Source of the DNA: Nocardia amikacinitolerans NBRC 108937
GTDB taxonomy: Bacteria; Actinomycetota; Actinomycetes; Mycobacteriales; Mycobacteriaceae
Length of the DNA stretch: 64,000 nucleotides
Direction of reading: 5' to 3'
Assembly (NCBI RefSeq): GCF_001612615.1
Contig: NZ_BDAU01000006.1
Span: forward strand, 143,272 to 207,271
Of this stretch, positions 41,968-57,539 are shown in pieces. The translations under genes and the position numbers were made by a program. The notes beneath the pieces were generated by a model, which was not told where the DNA came from, searched no databases, and saw nothing but the letters and a program-made list of their open reading frames with translations. How positions within the stretch are numbered: the stretch's first letter is position 1; each line of letters begins with the position of its first letter.

Positions 41968-43614
41968 TCAGGAGACCTTCCGTCCGAGGGGGGTGGGTGC
42001 GACACCGTGCGGTGCGCGGAATCCGGGCAGCTTGCCGAGCAGTTCGTCGATGTCGAGCGTGGGGGAGGCGTCGGCGACGTAGCCGTCCGGCCGGATCGCG
42101 ATGAGCTTGCAGCCCGCGAGCTCGTGCTTCGGCGCGAAGCCCGGCGGGGCGTAGTACACCTCGCCGAGGTCGGGCGCGGTGGTCGTGGACGGATCGCCCG
42201 GCACGATCACGTGCAGCCGGAAAGGCAAGCCCGACTCCGTGATTCGCGCACGCAGCATCGACACTCGCCCGGCGTCGTCCGCCGACGGCGTCGCGTCGAG
42301 CACCGCGAGCAGCACATGCCAAGGGGCGGAGAGCAACCGGCGCAGCCCGGTCGCCGCGCCGTCGGGGCCGATGAGCGCCGCCTCCGGGATCGCGCGCCCG
42401 AGCGCCCGGCGTCCGCCGCGCTTGCCGACGGCGGTGCTGTGCCGGTAGTCGAGCTCGTACTGGGCCAGTGAGGGCACCAGTCGCTTCTCCAGCAGCCCGC
42501 TGCGGCTCAGGGTGCCGAGCACCAGATCGCGCACCGCGCGTCCCGGACGCGAGCCCACCGTCCACAACTTGGTCTGCCGATCGGCGGCCTGGATCACCTC
42601 GCGCGCGATCGGCATCCGCTCGGACTCGTAGCCTGCCAGCAGCACCTCGGCGTCGGCGCCGCCGCTGATGATCGCCGCCAGTTTTCCGCCGAGGTTGGCC
42701 GCGTCCTGGATGCCGGTGTTGAGGCCTTGTCCGCCCGCCGGGCTGTGCACGTGTGCGGCGTCGCCCGCGAGCACGCAGCGGCCCTTGCGGAAGGCGGCCG
42801 AGTGCCGCATGTGCACCAGAAACCTGGTGGCCCACTGGAGTTCGTGGATGCGGATGGGATAGGGCGCGCGCTTGTCGGCCAGCTGTTGCAGGTCGTCCAC
42901 GGTGGGCGCGGCGTCCGGATCGCCGCCGATGCCGCTGGCGTCGGCGAAGACTCGCACCTGACCGTCGGGCAGCGGCACGACAACGAGCACGCCGTCGGGA
43001 TGCAGGTGGTAGTGCGCCTCGCCCGGCGGCACCGGCGCCGTGATGACGCCGTCGCCCAGTGTGTAGGACTGCGGATAGGTGCTGCCCTCGAAGGTGATGC
43101 CGCTCAGGGTGCGCACCGCGCTGTGCGCACCGTCGCAGCCCACCACCCACTGGGCGGTGAGTCGTTCTTCCGCGTCGTCGTGGCGCAGCAGCACCTCGAC
43201 GTGTTCGCCCCGATCGGTCAAAGCCACCAGTTCGGTGCGCCACTCCACCGGCACGTCGAGCGTCCGAAGGTTCTGCACCAGAACGGATTCCACCGACGGC
43301 TGGGTGATGATCAGCGGCTCGGCGTCGTTGCCGGTCTCCGGTCCGAAACGCACCTGCGCGACCGGGCGTCCGCCGGAGAAGTAGCGGGCGGCGGTCATCG
43401 GAAGACCTCGCGCTCGCACCGCGTCCCCGGTGCCGTGGCGGTCGAGCACGTCCAGCGCGCCGTCCCACATCGTCAGCGCCCGAGCCTGATTGGCGGGACG
43501 ATCGACGGCGCGATCGATGATCCGGCAGGTCAGTCCGTGCCTGCGCAGTTCGGTGGCCAGTGCGAGACCGGTCGGCCCCGCGCCGACCACGAGCACGTGC
43601 AACATCTCGCTCAT
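41968..43614 (-). CDS. FAD-dependent aromatic hydroxylase-type monooxygenase
   Basis: A 548-residue protein of the PHBH group from ATG 43614. Motifs: VLVVGAGPTGLALATELRRH (GxGxxG), VVGCDGAHSAVRTLSG (DG motif) and CVLAGDAAHVHSPAGGQGLN, TGIQDAANLGGKLA (GD motif). The C-terminal thioredoxin-like domain typical of the larger members is also present (residues ~390-548). It overlaps the AfsA-like gene by four bases (ATGA). It would hydroxylate or Baeyer-Villiger oxidise the locus product using NAD(P)H and O2. An aromatic substrate is suggested but not proven. Confidence 0.93.
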   Translation of the reverse strand: MSEMLHVLVVGAGPTGLALATELRRHGLTCRIIDRAVDRPANQARALTMWDGALDVLDRHGTGDAVRARGLPMTAARYFSGGRPVAQVRFGPETGNDAEPLIITQPSVESVLVQNLRTLDVPVEWRTELVALTDRGEHVEVLLRHDDAEERLTAQWVVGCDGAHSAVRTLSGITFEGSTYPQSYTLGDGVITAPVPPGEAHYHLHPDGVLVVVPLPDGQVRVFADASGIGGDPDAAPTVDDLQQLADKRAPYPIRIHELQWATRFLVHMRHSAAFRKGRCVLAGDAAHVHSPAGGQGLNTGIQDAANLGGKLAAIISGGADAEVLLAGYESERMPIAREVIQAADRQTKLWTVGSRPGRAVRDLVLGTLSRSGLLEKRLVPSLAQYELDYRHSTAVGKRGGRRALGRAIPEAALIGPDGAATGLRRLLSAPWHVLLAVLDATPSADDAGRVSMLRARITESGLPFRLHVIVPGDPSTTTAPDLGEVYYAPPGFAPKHELAGCKLIAIRPDGYVADASPTLDIDELLGKLPGFRAPHGVAPTPLGRKVS

Positions 43615-44627
43615 GACGGCTGCTCCGTCCGGTCCAGGTAGCTGTCCTCGGCGCCGGTCAACTCGGCGAGCTCCAGCGTGCCGACGGTGAGCACCCGATC
43701 GAACTGGCGCAGTTCCAGATCGATGCGTGCCGTGCCCGGCCGGGTCGGATCCAGTGGCGTGCAACGGCATTCGAGCGACGCGCCGAACTCGGCGAACTGG
43801 GTGAAGCGGGACGAGCAGGACACGACCGTGGCGTTCGGCGTGCCGAGCATGCCCTCGCGGACCGCGGTGTCCAGCGCGGCCTGCCGGAACGCCTCGATGA
43901 TGAACGGGCCCGGGACGTGGTCGTAGTCGTGGTCGAACAGCGCCGGGTGGCGACGGTCCGGCAGCAGCGGGTAGTCCCATGCGGGGCCGACCGCGACCGG
44001 CGCGCCGATCACCACGTTGCGCGAGTCCCGTCGCCCGACGGCCGCGGCGGGCAGCGGCGCCGCCCTGTAGTCGGGTCCGCCCGCGGCGACCCGCCCGAGC
44101 TGGTAGGCGCGCAGCGCCTCGTAGTCGGCGCGGGCCAGGAAGACCACGTCGGCGCTCAATTCCATGGCGGCGCGGCCGCCGATGACGAGTTCACCCGCCA
44201 GCGTGAGGTCGCTGAAGTCGGCGCTGCGATCGACCCGCGAGACGATCTCGTAGCGCAGGATGCCCTCCAGTGGCGACTTCTCGTCGTCGCGGAAGGCCTC
44301 CCGGTCGGTGACCGCGAAGTCGTAGCGCTGCATGCTGAACGGCAGCCCCACGGGCACGCCGACGTGCCGGTGCAGGATCACGAACGAGCCCTGCCGCGCG
44401 GCCTCGGCCATCGCGAACGGGTCGTGATAGACGGTGGTCCTGTCGTACCAGAGGCTGTGCGCGCGCGGGATCTGCAACGCCGTGTAGAAGGTGGAGTCGC
44501 CGTCGGCGATCGAGTCGGCGACGAACACCTCGCCGAGCGCGCGGCGGTGCGCCTCGGCCCGAGGTACGGTCCGATCGAAACTCAGCGCGGAAGGTGCTGC
44601 GGGGAAACGGATTTCGGTCTCGGTCAT
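43611..44627 (-). CDS. AfsA-like A-factor biosynthesis hotdog protein
   Basis: A 338-residue protein from ATG 44627 with two AfsA hotdog repeats. Repeat 1 reads VPRAEAHRRALGEVFVADSI, QIPRAHSLWYDRTTVYHDPF, AMAEAARQGSFVILHRHVGV, PVGLPFSMQRYDFAV. Repeat 2 reads HPALFDHDYDHVPGPFIIEA, FRQAALDTA, the strongest family match (HP..DH..DHVPG..L.EA.RQA). AfsA condenses a beta-ketoacyl thioester with dihydroxyacetone phosphate, giving a butenolide precursor of gamma-butyrolactones. Its placement, overlapping both neighbours by four bases in a FAAL-PKS operon whose last module should yield a beta-ketoacyl chain, suggests that chain is its donor. Some AfsA homologues act in pathways other than A-factor, so the product is unproven. 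Confidence 0.9.
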   Translation of the reverse strand: MTETEIRFPAAPSALSFDRTVPRAEAHRRALGEVFVADSIADGDSTFYTALQIPRAHSLWYDRTTVYHDPFAMAEAARQGSFVILHRHVGVPVGLPFSMQRYDFAVTDREAFRDDEKSPLEGILRYEIVSRVDRSADFSDLTLAGELVIGGRAAMELSADVVFLARADYEALRAYQLGRVAAGGPDYRAAPLPAAAVGRRDSRNVVIGAPVAVGPAWDYPLLPDRRHPALFDHDYDHVPGPFIIEAFRQAALDTAVREGMLGTPNATVVSCSSRFTQFAEFGASLECRCTPLDPTRPGTARIDLELRQFDRVLTVGTLELAELTGAEDSYLDRTEQPS

Positions 44628-45439
44628 CGTTCTGCTCCTTTGCCCATCGGTGCGGCGAGCGCGCGGCGGATCGTCCGGAGCACGCCCGCTTCGGACTCGT
44701 CGAGGTAGAAGTGGCCGCCGGGGAACTGCCGCCACCGCGCCGTCGCGGTGGTGCGGTCCTGCCAGGCGGCCAGCTCGTCGGTCGGTGTCATCGGGTCGTC
44801 CACGCCGCCGAGTGCGGTGATGGGGACCGACAGGGTGCCCGCGCCGCGGTAGCGGTAGTCGGCGCCGAGCATCAGATCCGCGCGCAGCGTCGGCGCGAAA
44901 TGCTCGGCCAGTTCGGGCGAATCCAGGATCGCCTCCGGCACACCGCGATAGACCCGGTCGACCAACCGGAGCAGTTCGGTGTCGTCCTCGGGCAGGTCGA
45001 GGGTGAACTGCCTGCGCGGATGCGCGCGGGCGGACACGAACAGGTGCTCCGGCGGCAGACCTGCGTCGGTGAGCCGCAGCGCCACATCGAAGGCGAGCAG
45101 CGCGCCGAGGCTGTGCCCGAACAGCGCGACCGGACGCGGCACGTGCGCCACCACCGCCTCGGCGATGTCGGCGACCAGTGGTTCCCAAGCCATCGCGTGC
45201 GGTTCGCGCCACCGCGGCCCGCGCCCCGGCAGGGTGACCCACCACAGCTCGATCTCGGGGGCGAGCTGATCGACCCACGGCTGAAACATCCGCGGATTGC
45301 CGCCGGAGTGAGCGAAGCACACCAAGCGGATCGCCGGATTCGCTTGCGGGCGTGGGCAGGTCAGCACACCCCGGTGCCCGTTCGACAGCGGCGCCGTCGC
45401 GGAAACGCTGACGACTCCGCCGCGCTGACGCTCGTTCAC
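44624..45439 (-). CDS. Type II thioesterase
   Basis: A 271-residue alpha/beta hydrolase from GTG 45439. LVCFAHSGGNPRMFQPWVDQ, TLPGRGPRWREP and the nucleophile VALFGHSLGALLAFDVALRL (GHSLG) define the family, with the catalytic His in RWRQFPGGHFYLDE. It overlaps the stop of PKS2 by GTGA and the next gene start by ATGA. These enzymes remove wrong acyl groups from carrier domains, or less often release the product. PKS2 has no integrated thioesterase, so release could occur here or at the AfsA-like enzyme. Confidence 0.93.
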   Translation of the reverse strand: MNERQRGGVVSVSATAPLSNGHRGVLTCPRPQANPAIRLVCFAHSGGNPRMFQPWVDQLAPEIELWWVTLPGRGPRWREPHAMAWEPLVADIAEAVVAHVPRPVALFGHSLGALLAFDVALRLTDAGLPPEHLFVSARAHPRRQFTLDLPEDDTELLRLVDRVYRGVPEAILDSPELAEHFAPTLRADLMLGADYRYRGAGTLSVPITALGGVDDPMTPTDELAAWQDRTTATARWRQFPGGHFYLDESEAGVLRTIRRALAAPMGKGAER

Positions 45440-48400
45440 AGCGACCCGCTTCCGACTTCGTCGCCCGTCACCGCCGCGGCGGATTCGGCCTCGACGATCA
45501 CCTTGGCCAGGTCCCGCGCGCTGCCCTGTTCGAGGGTTTCCAGCAGCTGGGCCAGCGGCACGACGGTGCCGGACTCGGCCTCGATCTCGTTCTTCATCTC
45601 GACCACCACCAGCGATTCCAGCCCGTAGTCGCGGATCGGCGTCGCCTCGTCGATCTCGGTGATGGGTTTGCGCAGGGCACGCGCGATCCGTTCCCTGACG
45701 AACCCGGTGAGCGCGTCGAGCCGGGTCGGCCGGTCCACGTGGTGCGCGCGCACCAGCGCCACCGGGCCGGACGCCCTGCGCTTGGCCGCCGCAGGGCGGA
45801 CGGTGGCGTGCACGTGCTGCTCCTCGACGACCCGGCGTTCCGGCAGCCAGTGCCTGCTGCGGTTCCAGGGGTAGTGCGGCAGCGGCGGCCGTCCGCTCGG
45901 CGTGCCGAGCACCGCGGACCAGTCCAGCTCGTGGCCGCCGAGGTAGAGCTCGGCGACGCTGTGATCCAGCGACGCGGACCGGGACTGGCCGCGGCGCAGG
46001 CTCGCCGCCAGGATGACCGAACGGTCGAGTTCGCCTGCCGCCGCGGCGATATCGCGGATCAGCACCGGGTGCGGGCCGACTTCCAGCACGGTGGTCAGCG
46101 CGTGATCGTCGGCCAGCGCCGCCTGGAGGGCCGGCGCGAACAGCACGGCGTCGGCGAGGTTGGCGGCCCAGTGCGCGCCGGTGAGATGGTCGGCGGTGAC
46201 GCGCTTGCCGGTGACGGTCGAATACATCGGGATCGATCCCGGTGCGGCGCGCACCGCGTCGGCGTGCGCGGCGAATTCCGTCGCGCACGTGGCGAGTAGC
46301 GTGCTGTGGAAGCCGTATTCGACCGGCAGGTCTTTGACCGACGCGCCGCGGGTGCTCGCCTCCGCCGCGATGCGGCGCACGCCGTCCGCGGGACCGGTGA
46401 TGACGGTCGAGCGCGGACCGTTCACGGCGCCGATCGTGACCTCGGACTGTCCGGCGAGCAGCTCGGTCACCGCCGCGGCGGGCAGTGCGATGCTGCACAT
46501 CGCGCCGCCGCGGGCGTGCCGTTCGGTGAGCGCCGCCCGGCGCACCAGGAGCTCGAAAGCCTGCTCCCTGCTCAGCATTCCGGCGACGGTCGCGGCGACG
46601 AGCTCGCCCATGCTGTGGCCGACGACGGCGGCGGGCCGCACGCCCCAGGATTGCCAGAGCGCGGCGAGCGCCAGCTCCACCGCCGCGATGCACACCTGCG
46701 CGACATCGGTGCGGTGCAGCCTGCTGTCGGACTCGGCCGCAAGCAGCTCCTCCCACAGCGACCAGCCCGCAAGCCGCCGCACGAGCGCGTCGCAGGCGTC
46801 GAGCTCGGCCCTTGCCGCGGGCTCGTCGGCGAGCAGGCGGCCCATCTCCGGCCACTGCGAACCCTGCCCGCTGAACACGAACAGCGTCCGGTGCCGCGCC
46901 GCGGCGCCGATGTTCCTGGCCGCCTTGGCCGTTCGCGCGCGATCCACCAGCGCGTCGACCGTGTCACCGGTGAGGCACAGCCGCACCGGCAGGTGCGCGC
47001 GCCGGGTGGCCGCGGCCGCGCAGATCTCGGCCGCGGTCGCGTGATCGGCGGCCGCGAGCAGATCGGCGTAGCGCCCGGCGAGTGCCCGTGCCGATGCCGC
47101 GCTGCGCGCCGAAATGGGAAGCACCAGAGCGCCTTCCGCGTGCGGATCGACCTCCTCGCGCGGCGCGGCGGCGAGCACGGCGTGCACGTTCGCGCCGCCG
47201 AAGCCGAACGAGCTGATCGCGGCAAGCTTCCGTCCGGTTTCGCCACCGAGCGGGGTGCGCTCCCTCGGCAGGCGAAGCCGGGTTCCGGTGAGATCGAGCT
47301 CCGGATTGGGCCGCTCCAGGTGCAGGTTCGGCGGGACCTCGTCGTGTTCGAGCACCAGCATCGCCTTGACCAGACCCGCGATGCCCGCCGCGGCCTCCTG
47401 GTGCCCGAAGTTCGTCTTGACCGCGCCGACGGGGCACGGCTCTTCGCCCGAGCCGTATACCGCGCGCAGCGCGTCGAATTCGATCGGGTCGCCGAGCGGC
47501 GTTCCGGTGCCGTGCGCCTCGATGTAGACCACCTCGGCGGGATCGGCGGCGGCATCGCGCAGCGCGCGGCGCAGCAGCTCGGTCTGCGCCCGCGGGCTCG
47601 GCGCGGTGAGGCCGTTGGTGCGACCGTCGTGGTTGGCGGCGGTGCCGCGGATGAACGCGCGCACCGGCCTGCCCTCCGCCGCGGCCACCGACTCCCTGGT
47701 GAGCACCACCATGCCGCAGCCCTCGGCGCGCACGATGCCTTCCGCGCCCGCGTCGAAGGTGCGGCAGCGCCCGCCGGGCGCCAGCGGCAGCACCTTCTCG
47801 GTGACGGTGGTGGACAGCGGCGACAGGATCGTGTTGACGCCGCCGACCAGCGCGATGTCGCAGTCGCCATTACGCAGCGCCCGCACCGCCAAGTGCACGG
47901 CCATCAGCGAGGAGGAGCACGCCGTGTCCACCGCGAGGCTGGGGCCGGACAGGTCAAGCAGGTAGGACAGCCGGTTGGCGACGATGCTGTGCGCACCGCC
48001 CGGCGCGGTGTAGGCGTTGATGCCGGCCGGATCGGCGAACTGCATCATCAGGTAGTCGCTGCCGTACACGCCGAGGAACACCCCGGTCGTCGCGGCGCGC
48101 AGCTCGGCGGGCGTCAGCCCGGCGTCCTCCATGGCCTCCCATGCCACCTCGAGCACCAGCCGCTGCTGCGGATCCATCCGCTCGGCCTCGGCGGCCGAGA
48201 TGCCGAAGAACTCCGCGTCGAAGCCGTCGACCTCGGCGAGCAGTCCCGCGAAGCGGCTGGTGCTCGCGGCGTGCCCGGTGCGGCGGCCGTCCTCGCTGTC
48301 GACCAGCGGCGTGATGGCGTCGTGGCCGTCGCGCAGCGCGGACCAGTAGCCGTCCAGATCCTCGATGCCCGAGGGCATCCGCACCGCGGCGCCGAGGATC

Positions 48401-48500
48401 GCCACCGGCTCGGTGCGGCGGTCGACTTCGGCTCGCAGGCTGCGGATCTCGCTGAGCGCCTTGCGTAGTAGCGCGCGGCGATCGTCGGTGATTTCGGTCG

Positions 48501-48504
<4 letters not shown>
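45436..48504 (-). CDS. PKS2: type I polyketide synthase, KS-AT-ACP
   Basis: A 1022-residue single module from ATG 48504. An N-terminal docking-like helix (ALLRKALSEIRSLRAEVDRR) is followed by KS (PVAILGAAVRMPSGIEDLDG; active Cys in VDTACSSSLMAVHL near residue 193; EAHGTGT; KTNFGH). AT follows (FSGQGSQW; GHSMGE near 630; specificity region VEYGFHSTLL, closer to malonyl HAFH than to YASH). The ACP has DYGLESLVVVEMKNEIE, with Ppant Ser near 961. There is no KR, DH, ER or TE. After one extension the beta-keto group should stay, so the module should deliver a beta-ketoacyl-ACP. Its start overlaps the PKS1 stop, and its stop overlaps the thioesterase start. Confidence 0.95.
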
Positions 48505-54100
<5,596 letters not shown>

Positions 54101-54104
<4 letters not shown>

Positions 54105-55828
54105 AGCTGCACCGCCTCGGTCGCGGCGGCGGTGATCTCGTCGAGCGTGCCCGCCTCGAACGCCGCGCGAGTCGCGCGCCGCTGCAACTTGCCGCTGGAG
54201 GTCTTGGGCACCGTGCCCGCCCGCACCAGGACGACCCGCGCGGGGGTGATCGAGTGGTCGACGCTGACCGCCGCGCGCAACGCCGCGGTGAGCGCGGCGA
54301 TGTCGGGATCGGCGTCCGCCTTGACCTCGGCCACCACGATCAGCTCCTCACCGCCCTCGCGGTCGACCGCGAACGCGGCGGTGCAGCCGCGCCGGATTCG
54401 GGGGTCTGCGTTCTCGACGGTGTGCTCGATGTCCTGCGGGTAGTAGTTGCGCCCGCCGACGATGACCAAGTCCTTGCGCCTGCCGACCACGTACAGCTCG
54501 CCGTCGACCAGCGCGCCGAGATCGCCGCTGCGCAGGTACGGACCCGACTGCGGCGCAACGGTTTCCGCGCGGAATGTCTCCCGGGTGGCGTCCTCGTTGC
54601 CCCAGTAGGCCAGCGCCGCGTCCGGGCCGCCGATCCAGATCTCGCCGACCTGTCCGTCGGGCAGGGGGACCTTGGTGTCCGGGTCGACGATCAGCAGTTC
54701 GCGGTGCAGCGCCACGCGTCCGGAACCGACCAGCGTCTGGTCCTGGCCCGGCGTGACGCGGCCCTCGGCCAGTTCGGCGCGGCTCACCGTCAGCGTGACC
54801 GCGCCCGCTCCGCGGCGCGAACCGGTGGTCATGAGCGTGGACTCGGCCAGCCCGTAGCAGGGGTAGTAGCTGTTCGAATCGAAGCCGTGCCCGGCGAATT
54901 CGGCGGCGAACTTGTCGAGGGTCTCCGCGCGGATGGGCTCGGCGCCGTTGAACGCGACCTCGAGCGAGCTGAGGTCGATGCCCGCCCGATCGGCGGCGGG
55001 GATGCGGCGGCAGCACAGCTCGTAGGCGAAATTGGGACCGCCGGTGATGGTGGCCCGATAGCGAGTCACCGCGCGCAGCCAGCGGACCGGACGCTGCACG
55101 AAGGTCAGCGGCGGCAGCAGCACCGTGCGGCTGCCCGCGTAGACGGCGGGCACCACGATGCCCATCAGGCCCATGTCGTGGAACAGCGGGAGCCAGCCGA
55201 CGATGCGTGATTCGGCGCTGTAACCCATTGTCCGGCAGAGCAATTCCTGATTGTGCATGAGCGCGTCATGGGTGACGACCACACCCTTCGGCGCGGAAGT
55301 CGAGCCCGAGGTGTACTGCAGGAACGACACATCCGCGCCCGTCACCGGCACCGGTTCGAAGTCCGCGGTGCCGTCCGCGTCGGCCACGATGCCGATCCAG
55401 CGCAGGCGATCCAGTTCCGGGGTGGCCCCGATCAGCATGGCGCGGGTCTGCTCCGGCGCGGCGCACAGCACCGCGGCGGCGCCGCAGTCTTCGGCGATGG
55501 TGCGCAGGGTCTCCACCCGGCGCGGCGAGGTCACCGGGAACGGCGGGTACACCGGCACCGCGACCACGCCCGCGAACTGGCAGGCGAGGAACGCGAGCAC
55601 GAAATCGGCGGAATCCGGCGCCACGATCAGCGCCCGGTTGCCGGGCGCGACCTCTCGGGAAATGCGCGCGGCCAGTGCGCGGGTCAGTTGCTCCAGTTCC
55701 GCGAAAGTCCAGGAATGCGATTCTTTTTCGCCGTCCGGCAAAAAGGTGTACGCGATTCTGTCGGCAGCGTCGGCGGCGCGCTGCGAAATTGCCTCGGCGA
55801 GCGTTCGAGCCCGGAGTTCGGTTTCCAT
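54101..55828 (-). CDS. Fatty-acyl-AMP ligase (FAAL)
   Basis: A 575-residue adenylating enzyme from ATG 55828. P-loop-like motif YTSGSTSAPKGVVVTHDALM; FAAL-typical GWLPLFHDMGLMGIVVPAVY; SNSYYPCYGLAESTLMTTGS (A5 region); YLRSGDLGALVDGELYVVGR (A7); and IVGGRNYYPQDIEHTVENA, which, with the terminal GKLQRRATRAAF, completes the small domain. FAALs activate fatty acids as acyl-AMP and pass them to a PKS carrier domain instead of CoA. The partner is the N-terminal ACP of PKS1, whose gene overlaps this stop codon by four bases. First gene of the biosynthetic operon. Confidence 0.94.
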
Positions 55829-56097
55829 CGCAATCCCTCCTCGATCAGCCGGCAGCCATCACGACGGTGCCGACAGAACAGGGACATTACGGGCGGAGGC
55901 GGCGAAATGGACAGGCGCAGAACGTGGTCCGAAGGGTGACGCACGCGGGATCGGAAGACGTATCACTTTCGGACGGAAAACTCTCGGAAGGAATAGTCCG
56001 GAGGGATTGTCACCTTTGTGCAATGGCGACCGGCGCAGTCTCGCAGATACGGTCCCGCTGCACCGAAGAATTGCCGAACACAGAGCGGAGTAGAACT
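55829..56097. promoter_or_regulatory. Intergenic region with divergent FAAL and HAD promoters
   Basis: 269 bases between the start of FAAL (minus) and the HAD gene (plus). GC content is lower than in the flanking genes. TCGGA and TCGGAAGG elements recur around 55952-55990. I cannot point to a specific -10 or to an operator of the gamma-butyrolactone receptor type. Control of the biosynthetic operon must lie here. Confidence 0.45.
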
Positions 56098-56772
56098 GTG
56101 ACGAGCAGCACAGCGCGGAAGCGCATCGCCATTTGGTCGGATTTCGGGGGAGTGCTCACGCCGCCGGTAGCCGAAACATTCGCGGCATTCTGCGCGAAGA
56201 CGGGATTGGCGCCGGATCCTTTGCGCCGCGCGATCGCGGAAGTCACCGCGACGTTCGGCACCGAGGACATGATGCTGCCATTGGACACGCCGCTGATCGG
56301 CGAGGACGAGTGGCTGGATCTGGTGCGCGCGGCGCTGCGCGGGCAGGGCGTGCACACCGCGGTGCCCAGCCTCGCCGAGACCTGGTTCGACGGCCGAAAG
56401 GCCAACGCGCAGTGGGACGACGCGCTGCGCCGCTACCGAGGCGCCGGACACTTCGTCGGCATGCTGTCGAACATGCCGCCCGCGTGGGAGCCGCACTGGC
56501 GGCGGATGGTCGTCGCGGAGGAATTGTTCGAGCAGGTCGTGAACTCGGCGCAGGTCGGCTGCCGCAAGCCTGATCCCGAGATCTTCGAGCTGGCGGCCGC
56601 GCGCGCGGGCGTCGAACCGAACCGCTGCATTCTGATCGACGACCTGCCACAGAACTGCGCGGGCGCGAGGGCGGCCGGGTGGCGCGCGGTGCTGTTCCGT
56701 GACGCCGCGACGGCGATCGCCGAGGTGGACGCCGAGCTGCGTCAGCTCGTCGCCGAGGGCGTCGCGATATAG
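56098..56772 (+). CDS. HAD-superfamily hydrolase
   Basis: A 224-residue protein from GTG 56098 (GCGGAG 56084-56089). Motif I is IAIWSDFGGVLTPPVAETFA (the DFGGV form found in HAD-IA/epoxide-hydrolase N-domain phosphatases). Motif II lies in GHFVGMLSNMPPAWEP, motif III is the Lys in VGCRKPDPEIFELAAARAGV, and motif IV is CILIDDLPQNCAGARAAGW. All catalytic parts appear present. Divergent from the FAAL gene. A-factor-type pathways end with removal of a phosphate, so this enzyme is a candidate for that step, by context only. Confidence 0.9.
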   Translation: MTSSTARKRIAIWSDFGGVLTPPVAETFAAFCAKTGLAPDPLRRAIAEVTATFGTEDMMLPLDTPLIGEDEWLDLVRAALRGQGVHTAVPSLAETWFDGRKANAQWDDALRRYRGAGHFVGMLSNMPPAWEPHWRRMVVAEELFEQVVNSAQVGCRKPDPEIFELAAARAGVEPNRCILIDDLPQNCAGARAAGWRAVLFRDAATAIAEVDAELRQLVAEGVAI

Positions 56773-57380
56773 GCCGAGGCCGCGTCCTCGTGCGCCAGCC
56801 GGCGCAGAGCGCTGAACATCGCGTCGCCGAGCGCCGTCCAGACGACGAGCGCCTCGGCCATGCTCTCCGCGTTCGGCTGGCGCAGCAGCGTGTCGATCTC
56901 CTTGGCCGCGATCCGTTCGGCCAGCTCGGCGTAGTCGTCGAGCAGGTCCCAGTGCTGCTGTCCCAGCCTGCCGAGGGTGGCGAGCACCGCGGCGAGGGTG
57001 CCGCGCGCCGGGTTCGTCTCGCGGACCTGCCAGCCGCGGCGGGCGAGCAGATCGCGGACCTGATCGGCGGCGGCCAGCTGCGCGTCGTCCGGCTCCCCGG
57101 CGGGGGGCTTGCTCATCGCGAACTGCGCCTTGCCCGCGGACTCCAGCACCGTCATCCCCGGCGTCCGCATCTTGTCGAGGACTTCCCTTGTCGCCGCCAC
57201 CGACAGCCCGCCGACCTCGATCAACGCCCGAACCAGCTTGAGCCGCCGCACATGTGAGTCGTCGTACTGCATCTGGTTGGGGCTGGTCCGTTCGCCGGGA
57301 AAGAGCAGCCCTTCGCGCATGTAGTACTTGATGGTGGGTGCAGGCACGCCCGAGACCTTGCTCAATTCGGCGATACGCAT
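56742..57380 (-). CDS. MerR-family regulator
   Basis: A 212-residue protein from ATG 57380 with GGGAGG upstream. The MerR HTH is at the start (MRIAELSKVSGVPAPTIKYY, MREGLLFPGERTSPNQMQYD, DSHVRRLKLVRALIEVGG). The C-terminal ~110 residues form a helical effector domain without the cysteines of metal sensors (QHWDLLDDYAELAERIAAKE). Its 3' end overlaps the 3' end of the HAD gene by 31 bases on the other strand. A candidate local regulator of the PKS locus. Confidence 0.92.
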   Translation of the reverse strand: MRIAELSKVSGVPAPTIKYYMREGLLFPGERTSPNQMQYDDSHVRRLKLVRALIEVGGLSVAATREVLDKMRTPGMTVLESAGKAQFAMSKPPAGEPDDAQLAAADQVRDLLARRGWQVRETNPARGTLAAVLATLGRLGQQHWDLLDDYAELAERIAAKEIDTLLRQPNAESMAEALVVWTALGDAMFSALRRLAHEDAASAYIATPSATS

Positions 57381-57539
57381 ATCCGCCTCCCGTCCGCGCT
57401 ACTACTGGTCGCCCAAGTGTAGGTCAGACGGATAGCGGCCAGTTCCGGTTGCTGTTCGAATGCTCCGGCCGCATGGACGTACTTTCGTGTGCGCTACGGC
57501 CATGCGCGGGCTCCGAAGTGATCGTGTCCGGCGGCGCCG

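Noticed and set aside
46306..48468. 720-codon open frame on the plus strand across PKS2
   Set aside because: Antisense to the KS and AT domains; its Arg/Gly/Ala-rich translation has no domain and is explained by high GC at third positions of the real gene.
55829..56097. Gamma-butyrolactone receptor (ARE-type) box upstream of FAAL
   Set aside because: No convincing palindrome of that type is present, and no receptor gene is in the window.
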